64,000 bases of DNA from Acholoe squamosa (Eukaryota > Annelida > Polychaeta > Phyllodocida > Polynoidae). The stretch covers positions 16,027,501 through 16,091,500 of the forward strand of contig OX439041.1 in assembly GCA_949317995.1 (NCBI GenBank), read 5' to 3'. The notes beneath the pieces are model-generated. The model was not told the DNA's origin, did not search any database, and was given only the letters and a program-made list of their open reading frames with translations. The position numbers and the translations under genes were made by a program. Positions 45,946-56,335 of this stretch are shown piece by piece. Position 1 is the stretch's first letter, and the number at the start of each line of letters is the position of its first letter.

Positions 45946-47269
45946 AAGTGTGTAACTAGTGTTATGAAGAAAGATATTTTAATTGACATTTACAGTTGAT
46001 TAGGTAAGAGTGGCAACTCTTCTTTGGTCAAATTCTCAAGAGATGTGTCTGTAATTGTCCTGCCTCTAGTTCTAAATTTAACTGCAATTGGTTGATAGGC
46101 CCTACTGGTAGGCTAGCTAATAAGATTACTTGGATTTAATTGTAAATAATCACAAAAATGATATAATAAAGTTACACAGGATCCAGGTGCAAACTGATAA
46201 CTTTTGTATTGTATTTACACATCCTTGGATGGCCTTCATATCTGCAGAGGCAGTAAGAAAAGGCACACATATGGGGCAGCCAATGCAAATTTCTATGGGC
46301 TTTTAATCTTATCAAAGTAAATGTACAATCTGGCTGGTTCCCAATTCTGTAAGGGCTTAAAATTAGTGTAGGGTAACACCAAGCATATAAGCAGTGGTTT
46401 ATAAACCATTTCAAAGACCTACCATGGCTTATAGAGTCTGCCTAAAGTATAGTTGCGGCTTACACATGGGGTTTTGTGTATAAAGAAGATGGTTAATGTC
46501 AGGGTGTGGCTAATATATGTGGGAGCAGTTAATACACAGGGTTTTATGGTAGGGTGTGGTAAATAGGTGTCTAGGTCTAGGGGACATTTGCCCAGCCCTT
46601 TGAAAAAAAAAAAGAAATAGAATGTGTTACATACTATAGGACGGTCTTGCATAAGGCAGACCTCACAGATAAGGCACACGCTTAGTTGATAGAGATCCTA
46701 TAAGGCACATTCTAGCCTTGATTTTCAGCAGTTATACTAGGCACAATCTGTAATTCTACTCTGCCCCTAGACTCTGAGCATGATACTTTTTATTAACGAA
46801 AGTATTCCATCCATTCACCACAAAGTGTTTAGGTGCAACTGATACCGATCTTATCAGACACAAGATCAAGCAATGGCAATGCAGAGAAAGTGTCCTGCTT
46901 GTCAGGAATGCGAAACATCTTCAAGATTCTTGAGTTCGGAAAGAAGCTGTAAGCCACAATATGCCTCATTCATTGGGTGCACCTCAAAGGCAGATCTGTA
47001 CAAAAATGTACTAAACCTTCAGTTTTCAAGCCCTAGTTGCTGCTTTTAGCTTCTCCCGAAGTGGGTGCACCTTGAATGTGGGAGCTGAGATGTGATCCAC
47101 GAATTGTAGGGGGAAAGTTTTGCAGTCTAAGGTGCTAAGGGGTTCTTGAACATTAGTGCCCAAGATAGTAAGGATTGCTCCTTTGTGAAAAAATTTACAC
47201 CTCCCATCAAACCTCACTTATCATTAGTAATAGCACAAGTCTTGCAGGGGCTGGGAATTGGATACATAG
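45946..47269. other. Centre of the long inverted structure, no gene recognised
   Basis: Frames of 80-86 codons on the minus strand (46172-46414, 46419-46679) have no recognisable domain. No further repeats were delimited. Confidence 0.4.
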
Positions 47270-47422
47270 GCAAATGTTCACGAGTGGGGAGAATTTTTGA
47301 GGGTTATCTCACGCGCCGATCAGGTGCCGTATCGCACGACGCCCGCAGGGTGGAGTGCGATGCGGCACCTGATCGGCAAGTGAGATAACCCTCAAAAATT
47401 CTCCCCACGAGTGTTCATTTGC
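47270..47422. mobile_element. Hairpin element, GGGTTATCTCAC family, copy 2
   Basis: Arms of about 68 bp with few mismatches: GTGGGGAGAATTTTTGAGGG, TTATCTCAC, GCCGATCAGGTGCCG and ATCGCAC, mirrored on the right. They enclose a ~19-base CpG-rich loop. The adjacent GCATTTATTTCATGTTATTT is the reverse complement of the flank of copy 1 at 36677. Confidence 0.85.
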
Positions 47423-47516
47423 ATTTATTTCATGTTATTTTGATCTAAAACTGCTGAATTACAATAGATAACAATAGAATTTACCAGAATGACTCCCCGT
47501 GCGCATTGTTTACATC

Positions 47517-47557
47517 GCCATCTTGGAGCTATGACGTCACTAAATGGTCACGTGACC
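47517..47557 (+). promoter_or_regulatory. YY1, CRE and E-box cluster
   Basis: Within 41 bp: GCCATCTTGG (47517-47526, YY1), TGACGTCA (47532-47539, CRE) and the 12-base palindrome GGTCACGTGACC (47546-47557, USF/TFEB-type E-box). CpG-rich sequence follows (TTTTCGCGGGTTATCGCACG). The order is like a compact TATA-less promoter but no transcript start or exon can be shown. Confidence 0.4.
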
Positions 47558-48711
47558 TCGGCGTGTGATATTTTCGCGGGTTATCGCACGGGGGGTGTGC
47601 GATACGGCCGATCGAGTGCTAGAGCTATGGGCTGTCAGTATCTCGGGCATATCAACATGAAATAATACCATATTATTCTGTGTAAATCCCTAATGTAAAG
47701 TGACAGCAAGCATTCAGGAGAATCCTATCAGCTACAGTAGGAATCTGATTTGCCTATAAGTCATGGTTCACATATGGGGTTTTAGGCAAAATGCATGATA
47801 AAATCTATAACAGTAAAATGTTTTTTATGACTTTTGACCTAATTGAAGATGTCATAGTCTATCTAACTAATTACTGCAATCTTGTTCAGACACTGAACAT
47901 GTAAGCCTCCTACCCAAATACAAATTGTTTCAATAGGCAGGTGATCCAGTATTACTTCGGACAATATGGGGCTAATACTTCCCCTCATAAATCTGCATTC
48001 GAATAGACAATCAATGCTGATTTCTGATTTATGCACAAAACAATGCATCCTATGAGTTTTAAACCTACTCCAATCAATTCCTCTATGTGAGAAACCCCTA
48101 ATTAGAACTTAAAAGTGTGTAGAAAGGCCTCTTAGAACCAGAGATATGACATATATGGTTTCTGTGACCTTTGACCTAATTAAGTAGGTCAAGGCTTAAT
48201 TACATAATTATTTCATACTTATTATGCTCCTCACCCACCAGCTAGCTGAATTAGGTGTTCGGTGCATTGGTCAGAGCTTATTTCATGTTTTATTTTTATT
48301 TTTGAACACCAAGTTTTTCACCACTTCCAGCATACTCAGACCAGTATGTAAAGTATATTTGGAATTAGCATGATTTTCTGGTCCCGACAAAACCTTAAAA
48401 TTCCCTTTTAGCCCTTTAGCCTAGTTCAGAGAGAATATGCAATCAATTCCTGGGGTAAACAGCTTTATATAGGAATATAGAGGGAAATTCCTGACCTTTG
48501 ACCTTGACATACGCAAAAACTGCAGGAATATCAGCGGAGAACTTTTGGTATATGATTACTAGGGTCATTCCCTATGCAAAGCCACAAAAATTGTGTAGTA
48601 CCCCCCTCATTGGAACGAAACTCATTTTCTAAGGACATTGCTACTCACCCTGTGGCCTAAACTGGCAGGACAGGTAGAACGGTGCTGCCAGCTGCAATGA
48701 AGAAGTAAAAC

Positions 48712-48765
48712 CACCTATATATATATATATGGAACTATATACTCCCAGGTATATATATATAATTA
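48712..48765. repeat. (TA)n-rich low-complexity sequence
   Basis: Two TATATATATA runs separated by GGAACTATATACTCCCAGG, which gives a small inverted repeat. It lies upstream of the gag-like gene. Confidence 0.8.
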
Positions 48766-48961
48766 ATGAGTGATACGTTGGTACTACTTGTCTGTGCGCA
48801 TGATTCTTCTATGACGTCACACATAACATTCTCCTCCAGCAGTTGAACTAACGGTCAAGTGGCTTCATGTACGCGGACAGCATACACCACGCTGGGTGGT
48901 GCTGAAAATTTATACGGTTTGATCCGTTTTTCCAAATTAATACGGTGTCAAACCTATCATT

Positions 48962-50007
48962 ATGGGTAGGAAAGGAACAACTGGCGGCACACAAAGGTCC
49001 AAGACCAAGAAGTCGCCTAAAAAACCAGGAAATATAGCCAATTCTAGGATTTCGAACGGTGCAGACTCCAATGGGGGTGGTCAAGAACCATCTTCCCCAA
49101 CTGCTACTGGGGTTTCATTGGATCTGCCTGTTGACCAGACGTATATCGGGGAGCTGGAGGAACGGACTACTTGTATGGAGCAGCAACTTGAAAATATCCG
49201 GTCTTTATTGGAAGACCAGGCGGTTAAACGGACATGTGCTTCGGCAGCAGCTGGCGAGACGGAGACGGGTCGTACACGTGGTGATGTTGATAAACATTCC
49301 ATAGACAATACGGTAACCAGGCAACGGGGGCGGGGCCGGCAGTGCTCGCCTGACTACCGGGGTCTCCATGGCGACAGGAAAGGACGTCGCCATCTTGGAT
49401 CATCGAGTAGATCGTCTTCATACCGTAGTATTTCGACGGATTCATCGGATTCTATTAGGACTAACCCAGTGGGCACATAGTGTTGAATCAATGTTCAAAT
49501 ATTGTTGATCAACAAAGATCAACATTGATTCAACATTGAATCAACATTGATATATGTTGTGTGCCCACTGGGAATGCCTCATGGAACGGTCGTCGACATG
49601 CTACAAAGTCTAGAGGTACGTTTGACCAAAGAAATTTCTTGAAAAAGGGTGAAAAAGTGAATAGTATCGAGAAACTGCTGCTCGTTAACATCAGGATGAT
49701 AAGACAGTTGATAGAGGAGGGTGAGGATGTTTTCGAGGTGGTTAAGCATATCGAAGTTCTAGTGGAAAAATCCTCTACCAGAATATATACTTTGAGAGCT
49801 CTGGTAGCTTACGATTCATCGGTAAAAAACAGAGCTAATGTTGAAGGTATTGAATCATTTGGTGATGTCAAAAGTGAGGATATTCTTAGGCACCTGTCTT
49901 ATGACGGAACGGTGCAAGCTCAGAAGGCGGGTGGGGCTAAGCCTAAGTCGTTCAAGTCTAAACAATCCAACCGAACCTGTTATGCTTTCAACAGGGCTGA
50001 AGGTTGT
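48962..50007 (+). pseudogene. Retroelement gag-like (ORF1) gene, split by a MITE and truncated
   Basis: Opens at ATGG (48962) with a lysine-rich N-terminus, then a glutamate/leucine-rich heptad segment at about residues 60-85 (IGELEERTTCMEQQLENI) that should form a coiled coil, then an R/S-rich stretch. A 108-bp MITE (49465-49572) brings a TAG stop. Downstream the frame resumes at 49573 with a helical region (SIEKLLLVNIRMIRQLIEEG). It ends at CYAFNRAEGC, the start of what looks like a zinc-knuckle motif, where a (TA)n tract replaces the rest. A basic N-terminus, coiled coil, helical core and terminal Cys motif resemble ORF1/Gag of DIRS/Ngaro-like elements. That assignment is tentative, and no reverse transcriptase or tyrosine recombinase of this element is present. 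Non-functional. Confidence 0.55.
49465..49572. mobile_element. 108-bp MITE inserted in the gag-like gene
   Basis: Perfect 13-bp TIRs CCCAGTGGGCACA and TGTGCCCACTGGG. The interior is a hairpin of TTGAATCAATGTTCAA and ATCAACATTGATTCAACATT repeats. It is flanked by AA on both sides, consistent with a 2-bp target duplication. Element plus duplication is 110 bp, which exactly accounts for the frame difference between the two gag halves. A degraded relative lies at 60645-60725. Confidence 0.9.
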
Positions 50008-50014
50008 ATATATA

Positions 50015-50078
<64 letters not shown>
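50008..50078. repeat. (TA)n microsatellite
   Basis: About 25 uninterrupted TA units preceded by TATATATGTGTGTG. It interrupts the gag-like frame immediately after its first Cys pair. Confidence 0.95.
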
Positions 50079-50082
<4 letters not shown>

Positions 50083-50119
50083 TAGGCATGACTCTGTTAC
50101 CTGCTGCACTACTCACACT

Positions 50120-50307
50120 GAGTAGGCACTATACTAACTGACTTGGCCCCACTTGGTACCTACTCAAAGGCAGCTTTTTTAGCAGAGTACTTGAATGACC
50201 TCTTGTGAGCAACAAAAGGGACAAGTTATAGCTGCATGAAAAGAAAGGACTGGAAACAAAGGCATTTTTAGCCAGCTTTTTCTTTTACTATAGGAGCAAC
50301 ACCCTCC
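50120..50307 (+). mobile_element. Family-G MITE, 5'-truncated copy F
   Basis: ACTTGGTACCTACTCAAAGG, GTACTTGAATGACCTCTTGT, AAAAGGGACAAGTTATAGC and the terminus TATAGGAGCAACACCCTCC match the second half of copy C. Confidence 0.8.
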
Positions 50308-50412
50308 TGTACGCATTATTCATCTTCAATCTCTATAATTGATCTAATCCAGCTCTAGTATGAAGATTAAGCAGTTAAGCTCAAGGTGCTCATTGTGGAG
50401 GGCTCAGATGAG
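50308..50412. repeat. 105-bp segment duplicated in inverse orientation at 58455-58566
   Basis: Starting directly at the MITE end, TGTACGCATTATTCATCTTC, GATCTAATCCAGCTCTAGTA and AAGCTCAAGGTGCTCATTGT are the reverse complement of the sequence flanking copy G. The duplicated unit therefore includes MITE plus flank. Confidence 0.85.
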
Positions 50413-50459
50413 GGTATTTTTAGCCAGCTCTTCCTTTTTCCATAGGAGCAACACCCTCC
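50413..50459 (+). mobile_element. Family-G MITE, terminal fragment
   Basis: GTATTTTTAGCCAGCTCTTC to CATAGGAGCAACACCCTCC. This is a second family-G right end in the same orientation, 105 bp after copy F. Confidence 0.75.
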
Positions 50460-50799
50460 CAAGACACTTCTGAAGATGATGTACCAGTGCTTTAGATGCA
50501 TTAGCGCGTGATAAGGACACATTCTGGTGACTTTGGTGGGAAAATAAACATTTGATAAAATTGTCCCTCTCCTAGCATCCTTGCATTAAGGTTTTTAAGC
50601 TAGGTCCCATAAATAATTGAACAGTTGTTACATAAAACAAAAAAAAAACAATATATAGTGATGACGACCTCCTGCTGGTAATACATGCGCATTAGGCCAT
50701 TTGTAACCTAATTTTTAAGGCTCAACTTTAAGCTGCTCAGGAGGGTGATGAGATGTGATGATATATGAATGTTGAACTAAAACTATTTCATACAAAGCA

Positions 50800-52720
50800 A
50801 TTACATAAAACAGTTTGGATAGTCATTCTTAATGCTAGATTTAAAGGTATAAAACTCATCCATTTGAGTATAGTTTGGTTTGAGCTGATTCCACCTTTCA
50901 ATAGCTCTGAACAACGCGCTTCGAATAACAATAGGTTTCAATGATCTGATTATTCTCAGCCTTTTCCCTTGATGATATCTAGTATGTATTTCTCCATTAT
51001 CTACATTAGTTGGCTCATAGGACATTTTATAAGCATAAAGAAGTAAATCAATATCTCTCCTGATAGACAGTTCACAACAGTTACTAGAGAGTTGGATTTC
51101 TTTTGTGGTCATAGCAGGGTGCTCCTCAAGTTTTACAAGGTATGCTATTCTTAGTGCCCTGTTTTGTAACAACTGTAATTCTTTATTTTCACCCCTATTA
51201 TCTCTATCCTATATAAAGGTGCAGTATTCAAAGCTAGGTCTAATCATTGATTTAAATACATCAACAGCCGAGATAACATCTTGGAATTTTCTCGCTCAAC
51301 CAAATTGGTACAGTTTATTCTTAATATTTCTGACGCATTGGGCCCTGTGCTCAATAAATTTGAGCTCAGGGTCCAATGTTATACCAAGGTAGGGAAAAGT
51401 AAAAACTCTTTCTAGTTCAACCCCATTGAGCATGAATTTGCAGTTATTATCATTTTTTTTTTTTAAATACCATCCATTCATTCTTTGTTTCATTTATAGT
51501 GAGGGAATTGTTTATACACTACTCTGATATAGCCACCAAATACCTATGCATCGAGTCTTCCTGGGTTGTAGCAATTACAGCATCATCAGCATATAAAACG
51601 ATATCAAAGTCATCCACCCTCGCCAATGAGTTAATATAGATTGAAAAGAGCACAGGACCCAAAACTGATCCCTGAGGGACACCATAGGTTATTAGTTTAG
51701 TTGTAGACATTTTGTCATTTGCAAGGGTTTTTTTGGTATCTATTCGTTAAGTAGTTTTCCATGAAATTACAGGTTTTTTGGCTAAGTCCAATTGCCTCCA
51801 ATTTCTTTAATAATTTTGAATGGAAAACCGTGTCAAAAGCTTTTTTATAATCCTCCATATTGGGCACATAATGTCAAGGATTTCTGTTAGTACCTCAACC
51901 AGTTTGTTCCAGATGGTATTAGGGTCGTCATATAATAAGGTATCATTCCAATTGTAATTTAGAAGGTGATTCTTCAAAGTGAGGAAGTCATAATTCCTGT
52001 AAGTTCTGGCTTTAACACATTTTTTCTTGATCTTATTCCATTCACATTTTAAAATCATATATATAGGGGTGTGAATTGCCAGGTAAAAATCAATCAGGCT
52101 AGAAGAGGCAACATTATGTGCATTTGTATAGATATGATCAATCAGTGTGCCCGATACCAGACGAGTTACATCATTTATCAATTGGAAAACTTTACAATCA
52201 GCACAGAATTCATCAACACCAGAGGATTCTACATCTTTCTTATCTAACAGGTTAATATTAAAATCACCAAAATAAATAACTTTTCTATTTTTTGAGACAT
52301 TATTACTAAGCAGCTTTAGCTTGTCGTATATAGCTTTTTTACTCACAAACCAATCTGGTGGTTTATAGCATACATAATTATATTTTATACTTATTAAACT
52401 TAATTTGTAAATCAACACATAGAATTTCATATTCTTCATCTATAAAGGATGATTCTAAGTCAGGTGTGGCAATATAGGAGTCTTGTAGATATAACATGAG
52501 GCCAACTGCTTTTTTGTCACGATTAGGGTATCTGTCAAGGCGTATGTACTGATAGCCCGGCATATATAGGTCTTGCTCAGGGATTGATGGATTTAGCCAT
52601 GTCTCTACAACCCCTGTGATATCAAAACTACTTATGATTTTAAAGCCATCCGTTCTTTTACCATACAGAGATCTAGCATTGATACAAGCAAATCTAAGGC
52701 CCTTTTTTCCCCATATAGGT
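50800..52720 (-). pseudogene. Non-LTR retrotransposon (LINE) remnant, endonuclease and reverse transcriptase
   Basis: Read on the minus strand from about 52720. The N-terminal part has AP-endonuclease signatures: FACINARSL, ETWLNPSIPEQD, GYQYIRLDRYP, then VIYFGDFNINLL and TLIDHIYTNA. A frameshift near 52390 splits the endonuclease. Near 51855 the sequence jumps from LTEILDIMCPI directly into the RT motif YKKAFDTVFHSKLL, so the RT finger region is deleted. RT resumes with GVPQGSVLGPVLFSIYIN and the catalytic YADDA, then FPYLGITLD. The C-terminal region includes LQNRALRIAYL and ends near NCFM at about 50801. Stops and frameshifts make it inactive. It belongs to the APE-type LINEs (CR1/Jockey-like group); the exact clade is not decided. 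Confidence 0.9.
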
Positions 52721-53295
52721 CATATTGTTGACAATATCATGTGTTTGTACCTGGGGAGTACCCCTTCTATGAGGCTGCCATCAAATAGCTAAACATGCTC
52801 TACCAGTGCGATTCGATACTTCAGAATATAGGACAACTTAAATTCAATCAGAAAGTCAGAGGCAAAATCATTCGAGGACTTCTGTATCAATGCCTCATTC
52901 CTGGGTAGGATGCATGAAACCATCCCTTGTGAGTAACTTGCAGCCTCACTCTACAGAAAGTAATACACTATTGAACTAGCACATGTCTTTTATAAATGCC
53001 CAGGGTAGGGGTAGGGGGGGGCATTAGAAGGGGTCAATGCATTAAAAGTTGATCTCAAATAAGCCTTTTTAAGCAGCAGCCCTTTAAGTGTCAAAAGGAA
53101 AGATGTAACTGCCTGATTGAAGGTTGATTCAAACTGATTTCACACATCTTCAGTTTAGCACCAATCTATAGTTAACAACAGTTAGTACATGTTGGATTTG
53201 GCCATGGAAAGCTCTACAAGTAGACTAAGTGCTGTACCGTTCTATAGACATACATATGCCTTTATATAAGTGATGGTCACATTGCCATTACAATA
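52721..53295. other. Unassigned sequence
   Basis: No frame or repeat recognised beyond the LINE. Confidence 0.4.
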
Positions 53296-53299
53296 CACT

Positions 53300-53532
53300 G
53301 TTAGCCCCTTTAGAGCCCTGATTTTAGTGCATCATGCCCTTTAGTCATCCTGAGGCATAATGCAGCACTGGTGAGTAACTCGCCAGGAATGCATTTAGGC
53401 ACCATGCCGACCCTGTGGGACCCGCAGGGCCAGGATGATGCTCCAATGAAGTGCTGGCAGGCAGACTCACCAGCACTTCATCGCAGCATCATGCTGACCA
53501 ATGGGCATCAGCGGCCCTCAGAGGGTGAATGC
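53300..53532. repeat. MH multi-hairpin repeat, well preserved
   Basis: GTTAGCCCCTTTAGAGCCC at the left, the stem AGCACTGGTGAG / TAACTCGCCAGGAATGC, CATGCCGACCCTGTGGG / CCCGCAGGGCCAGGATGATG, AATGAAGTGCTGGCAGG / ACTCACCAGCACTTCATCG, and GCGGCCCTCAGAGGGTGAA at the right. About 230 bp, probably a full single unit. Confidence 0.8.
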
Positions 53533-53839
53533 CCACAAACTGTAGAGAGTAGAGTAGTGGGATGGAGGTAGTAGTTGTGAGTGACTACCATTGGTGCAGA
53601 CAGAATACACATTGGGTATTATTTGTATTCGGATCTCTGTCACAAAATTGCCATTAGTATGATTAGGACGTGAGGTATGTGGGGAGTCTATTGGGGGGGG
53701 GGGTAGGTAGCGGAATGTATGTATTTGTACTGTAGAACACGTATAGGGCCTATATGTGAGGAGTGTGTATGTATGGCTAGCTCTTTCGGGGCCATATTGT
53801 CAATCCAAGAGTTTTGTCCATTGGTACACTGAGAAAATT

Positions 53840-54760
53840 CTTCCTGACAAAGTGACATGTATACCCATGTCAACTTGATTTGACACAGAGAGCACAGGTC
53901 ATTGGGACATGTGCACATATGTCACCATGACAACTGTAGCACACAGTAATCCTCATATGATTTGACATGCCTTAAAATGCCATGTCATCTGTGAGTTGAC
54001 CAGGGTCACGGCCATGTCGAAGGCACTTGACATGTGATGGTTTGACATACATAATTGTTCTAGGATATTCCACTAGATGGAGCAAACAACCATTTTGGTA
54101 CCAGGACTAATCACTACCAAGAAGTACTACCAACACTTGAGACATTTGATGTATCTGTGTCATTTTGTTTTCATGAAGAATAGATCACTAAGGTCTGTAA
54201 ATACTATCAATAAATGGTAGTGAATTCTATTTCGTTGTTAAATCTGCATTTGTTATTGAATATCAAAATAGACACCCACCATCCTGAATACTCCAACTGG
54301 AGTGGTTAGACACCTTATGTGTGGGTCAGTGAAAATACCAAAGGACTGTATTCTAACCCACAATCTATAATCTCAGTATCTACAGTACAGGGAGACATAT
54401 GGCATTGCCATGCACCTCCATGCCCTTGTCTTATGGACTGCATAGAGGTCCTCAGTCAAGTAGGAGTTCTGTAGATAGGAAAAAGTGCCTTAGTGTTGCA
54501 GGCCTGTGGGACTATGATATCCCCTGCCTTCTATTATAGGCCTCCCTTGATTGAACCATTGGTACATAGTTATTGACTGCTCTTGACCCTTACATAATTG
54601 TCTCACAGTATTACCTAGCACTCAGGTGAATGGATCAGAAATATGTGACGTGTCTTTATTACGCATGTCAAATGGAGTTGACAAACCAAATATGAGAGGG
54701 TCAACCTCATTTGACATGCCTTCATACATGTCATCTGGGAGACAAATTGTGACCTGTGCA
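53840..54760. repeat. Region with recurring TTTGACATG motifs
   Basis: TTGACATG, ATGTCAA and TGTCATCTG recur many times (53850-54060 and 54650-54760). One block, ATTTGACATGCCTT followed by CATGTCATCTG, is present in the same orientation near 53960 and 54708. Boundaries and class unknown. Confidence 0.4.
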
Positions 54761-54934
54761 GTATGTGTCAAAGCGATCAGTGTTCTTTCCTCTGTGTAGT
54801 CATAATGAATGATTTCATCATAAACCACAACTTGCCAGCTGGATTGTTCAGACCGCCACCTTTAATGTGACCCCAAGCATGTCTGAGAACATCTTGTAAA
54901 TTATCTCCTATTTGTATATTTCTTTAAAATAGGT

Positions 54935-55095
54935 ATGCCCATCACGCTGGCCCTATGGAAGTAATGCAATCCTAAAGAGTGAGTATGGTGCAGCAAAGAC
55001 GTGCTGGTGAGTCTGCTTCCCAGCACTGCATTAGTGCATCAAGCCAACCAAGAAACATGAACCATTGCAGCATAATGCTACCTTTAAAGCACTAG
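54935..55095. repeat. MH multi-hairpin repeat, fragment
   Basis: AGAGTGAGTATGGTGCAGC, the stem GACGTGCTGGTGAG / CTTCCCAGCACTGCATTAGT, then GCATCAAGCCAACCAAG and GCAGCATAATGC. Confidence 0.55.
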
Positions 55096-55202
55096 ACATG
55101 GTGGGTATGGGAATGTGCAATGTCAGCTACGATCAATGATACAAATGGATACAAACTGGTGTGCTTGTGTACCCTATCCTAATGGTAGCATGCCCCCCCC
55201 CT

Positions 55203-56335
55203 GCCCATCTTGCAGATCTATTCTCCCTTGTTAATGCTAGCATACCACCCTTCTCCCTCCCCACCTCACAGATTCCCCCTTATCAATGCTAGCATACCAC
55301 CCTTCTCCCTCCCCACCTCACAGATTCCCCCTTGTTAATGCTAGCATACCACCTTTCTCCCTCCCCATCTCACAGATTCCCCCTTGTTAATGCTAGCATA
55401 CCACCTTTCTCCCTCCCCACCTCACAGAGTCCCCCTTGTTAATGCTAGCATGCCAAATCTCTCCCTCCCCATCTCACAGATTCCCCCTTATCAATGCTAG
55501 CATACCACCTTTCTCCCTCCCCACCTCACAGATCCCCCTTATCAATGCTAGCATACCACCTTTCTCTCTCCCCACCTCACAGATCCCCCCTTGTTAATGC
55601 TAGCATGCCACCTTTCTCCCTCCCCACCTCACAGATACCCCCTTATCAATGCTAGCATACCACCTTTCTCCCTCCCCACCTCACAGATCCCCCTTATCAA
55701 TGCTAGCATACCACCTTTCTACCTCCCCCACCTCATAGATTCCCCCTTATCAATGCTAGCATACCACCTTTCTCCCTCCTCACCTCAGAGATTCCCCCTT
55801 ATCAATTCTGGCATACCACCTTTCTCCCTCCCCACCACACAGATTCCCCCTTATCAATGCTAGCATACCACCTTTCTCCCTCCCGACCTCACAGATTCCC
55901 CCTTATCAATGCTAGCATACCACCTTTCTCCCTCCCCACCTCACAGATTCCCCCTTATCAATTCTGGCATACCACCTTTCTCCGTCCCCACCTCACAGAT
56001 TCCCCCTTATCAATGCTAGCATACCACCTTTCTCCCTCCCCACCTCACAGATTCCCCCTTATCAATGCTAGCATACCACCTTTCTCCCTCCCCACCTCAC
56101 AGATTCCCCCTTATCAATTCTGGCATACCACCTTTCTCCCTCCCCACCACACAGATTCCCCCTTATCAATGCTAGCATACCACCTTTCTCCCTCCCCACC
56201 TCACAGATTCCCCCTTATCAATGCTAGCATACCACCTTTCTCCCTCCCCACCTCACAGATTCCCCTTATCAATGCTAGCATACAACCTTTCTTCCCCCTC
56301 CCCCACACCGTGCAGATCCCCCCTTGTTGACAGTA
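55203..56335. repeat. 52-bp minisatellite, about 22 copies
   Basis: Unit TTATCAATGCTAGCATACCA, CCTTTCTCCCTCCCCACCTC, ACAGATTCCCCC. Variants (GTTAATGC, AATTCTGGC) recur in blocks. One unit is not a multiple of three, so the frames of up to 157 codons reading LSPSPPHRFPLINASIPPFS cycle through all phases of the array. They are not evidence of a protein. Confidence 0.97.

Larger units (their letters stand above)
45195..48658. mobile_element. 3.46-kb structure with about 750-bp inverted arms
   Basis: The left arm (45195-45945) is the reverse complement of the right arm (about 47930-48658). Matching blocks include AGGCCACAGGGTGAG, GTTTCGTTCCAAT, ATATAGGAATATAGAGGGAA (in the right arm), AGCTAGCTGGTGGGTGAGGA and GGGGAAGTATTAGCC. 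Identity looks high, with scattered differences and an indel where the left arm has extra A-rich sequence near 45540-45620. The central ~1.98 kb has no transposase-like frame. It contains a 68-bp-stem hairpin (47270-47422) and a promoter-like motif cluster. It could be a foldback DNA transposon with very long TIRs or two inverted copies of one repeat. Confidence 0.8.

Noticed and set aside
53840..54760. A delimited transposon with TTTGACATG repeats
   Set aside because: Motif repetition is real, but I could not find matching ends or a consistent unit, so only a loose repeat region is listed.
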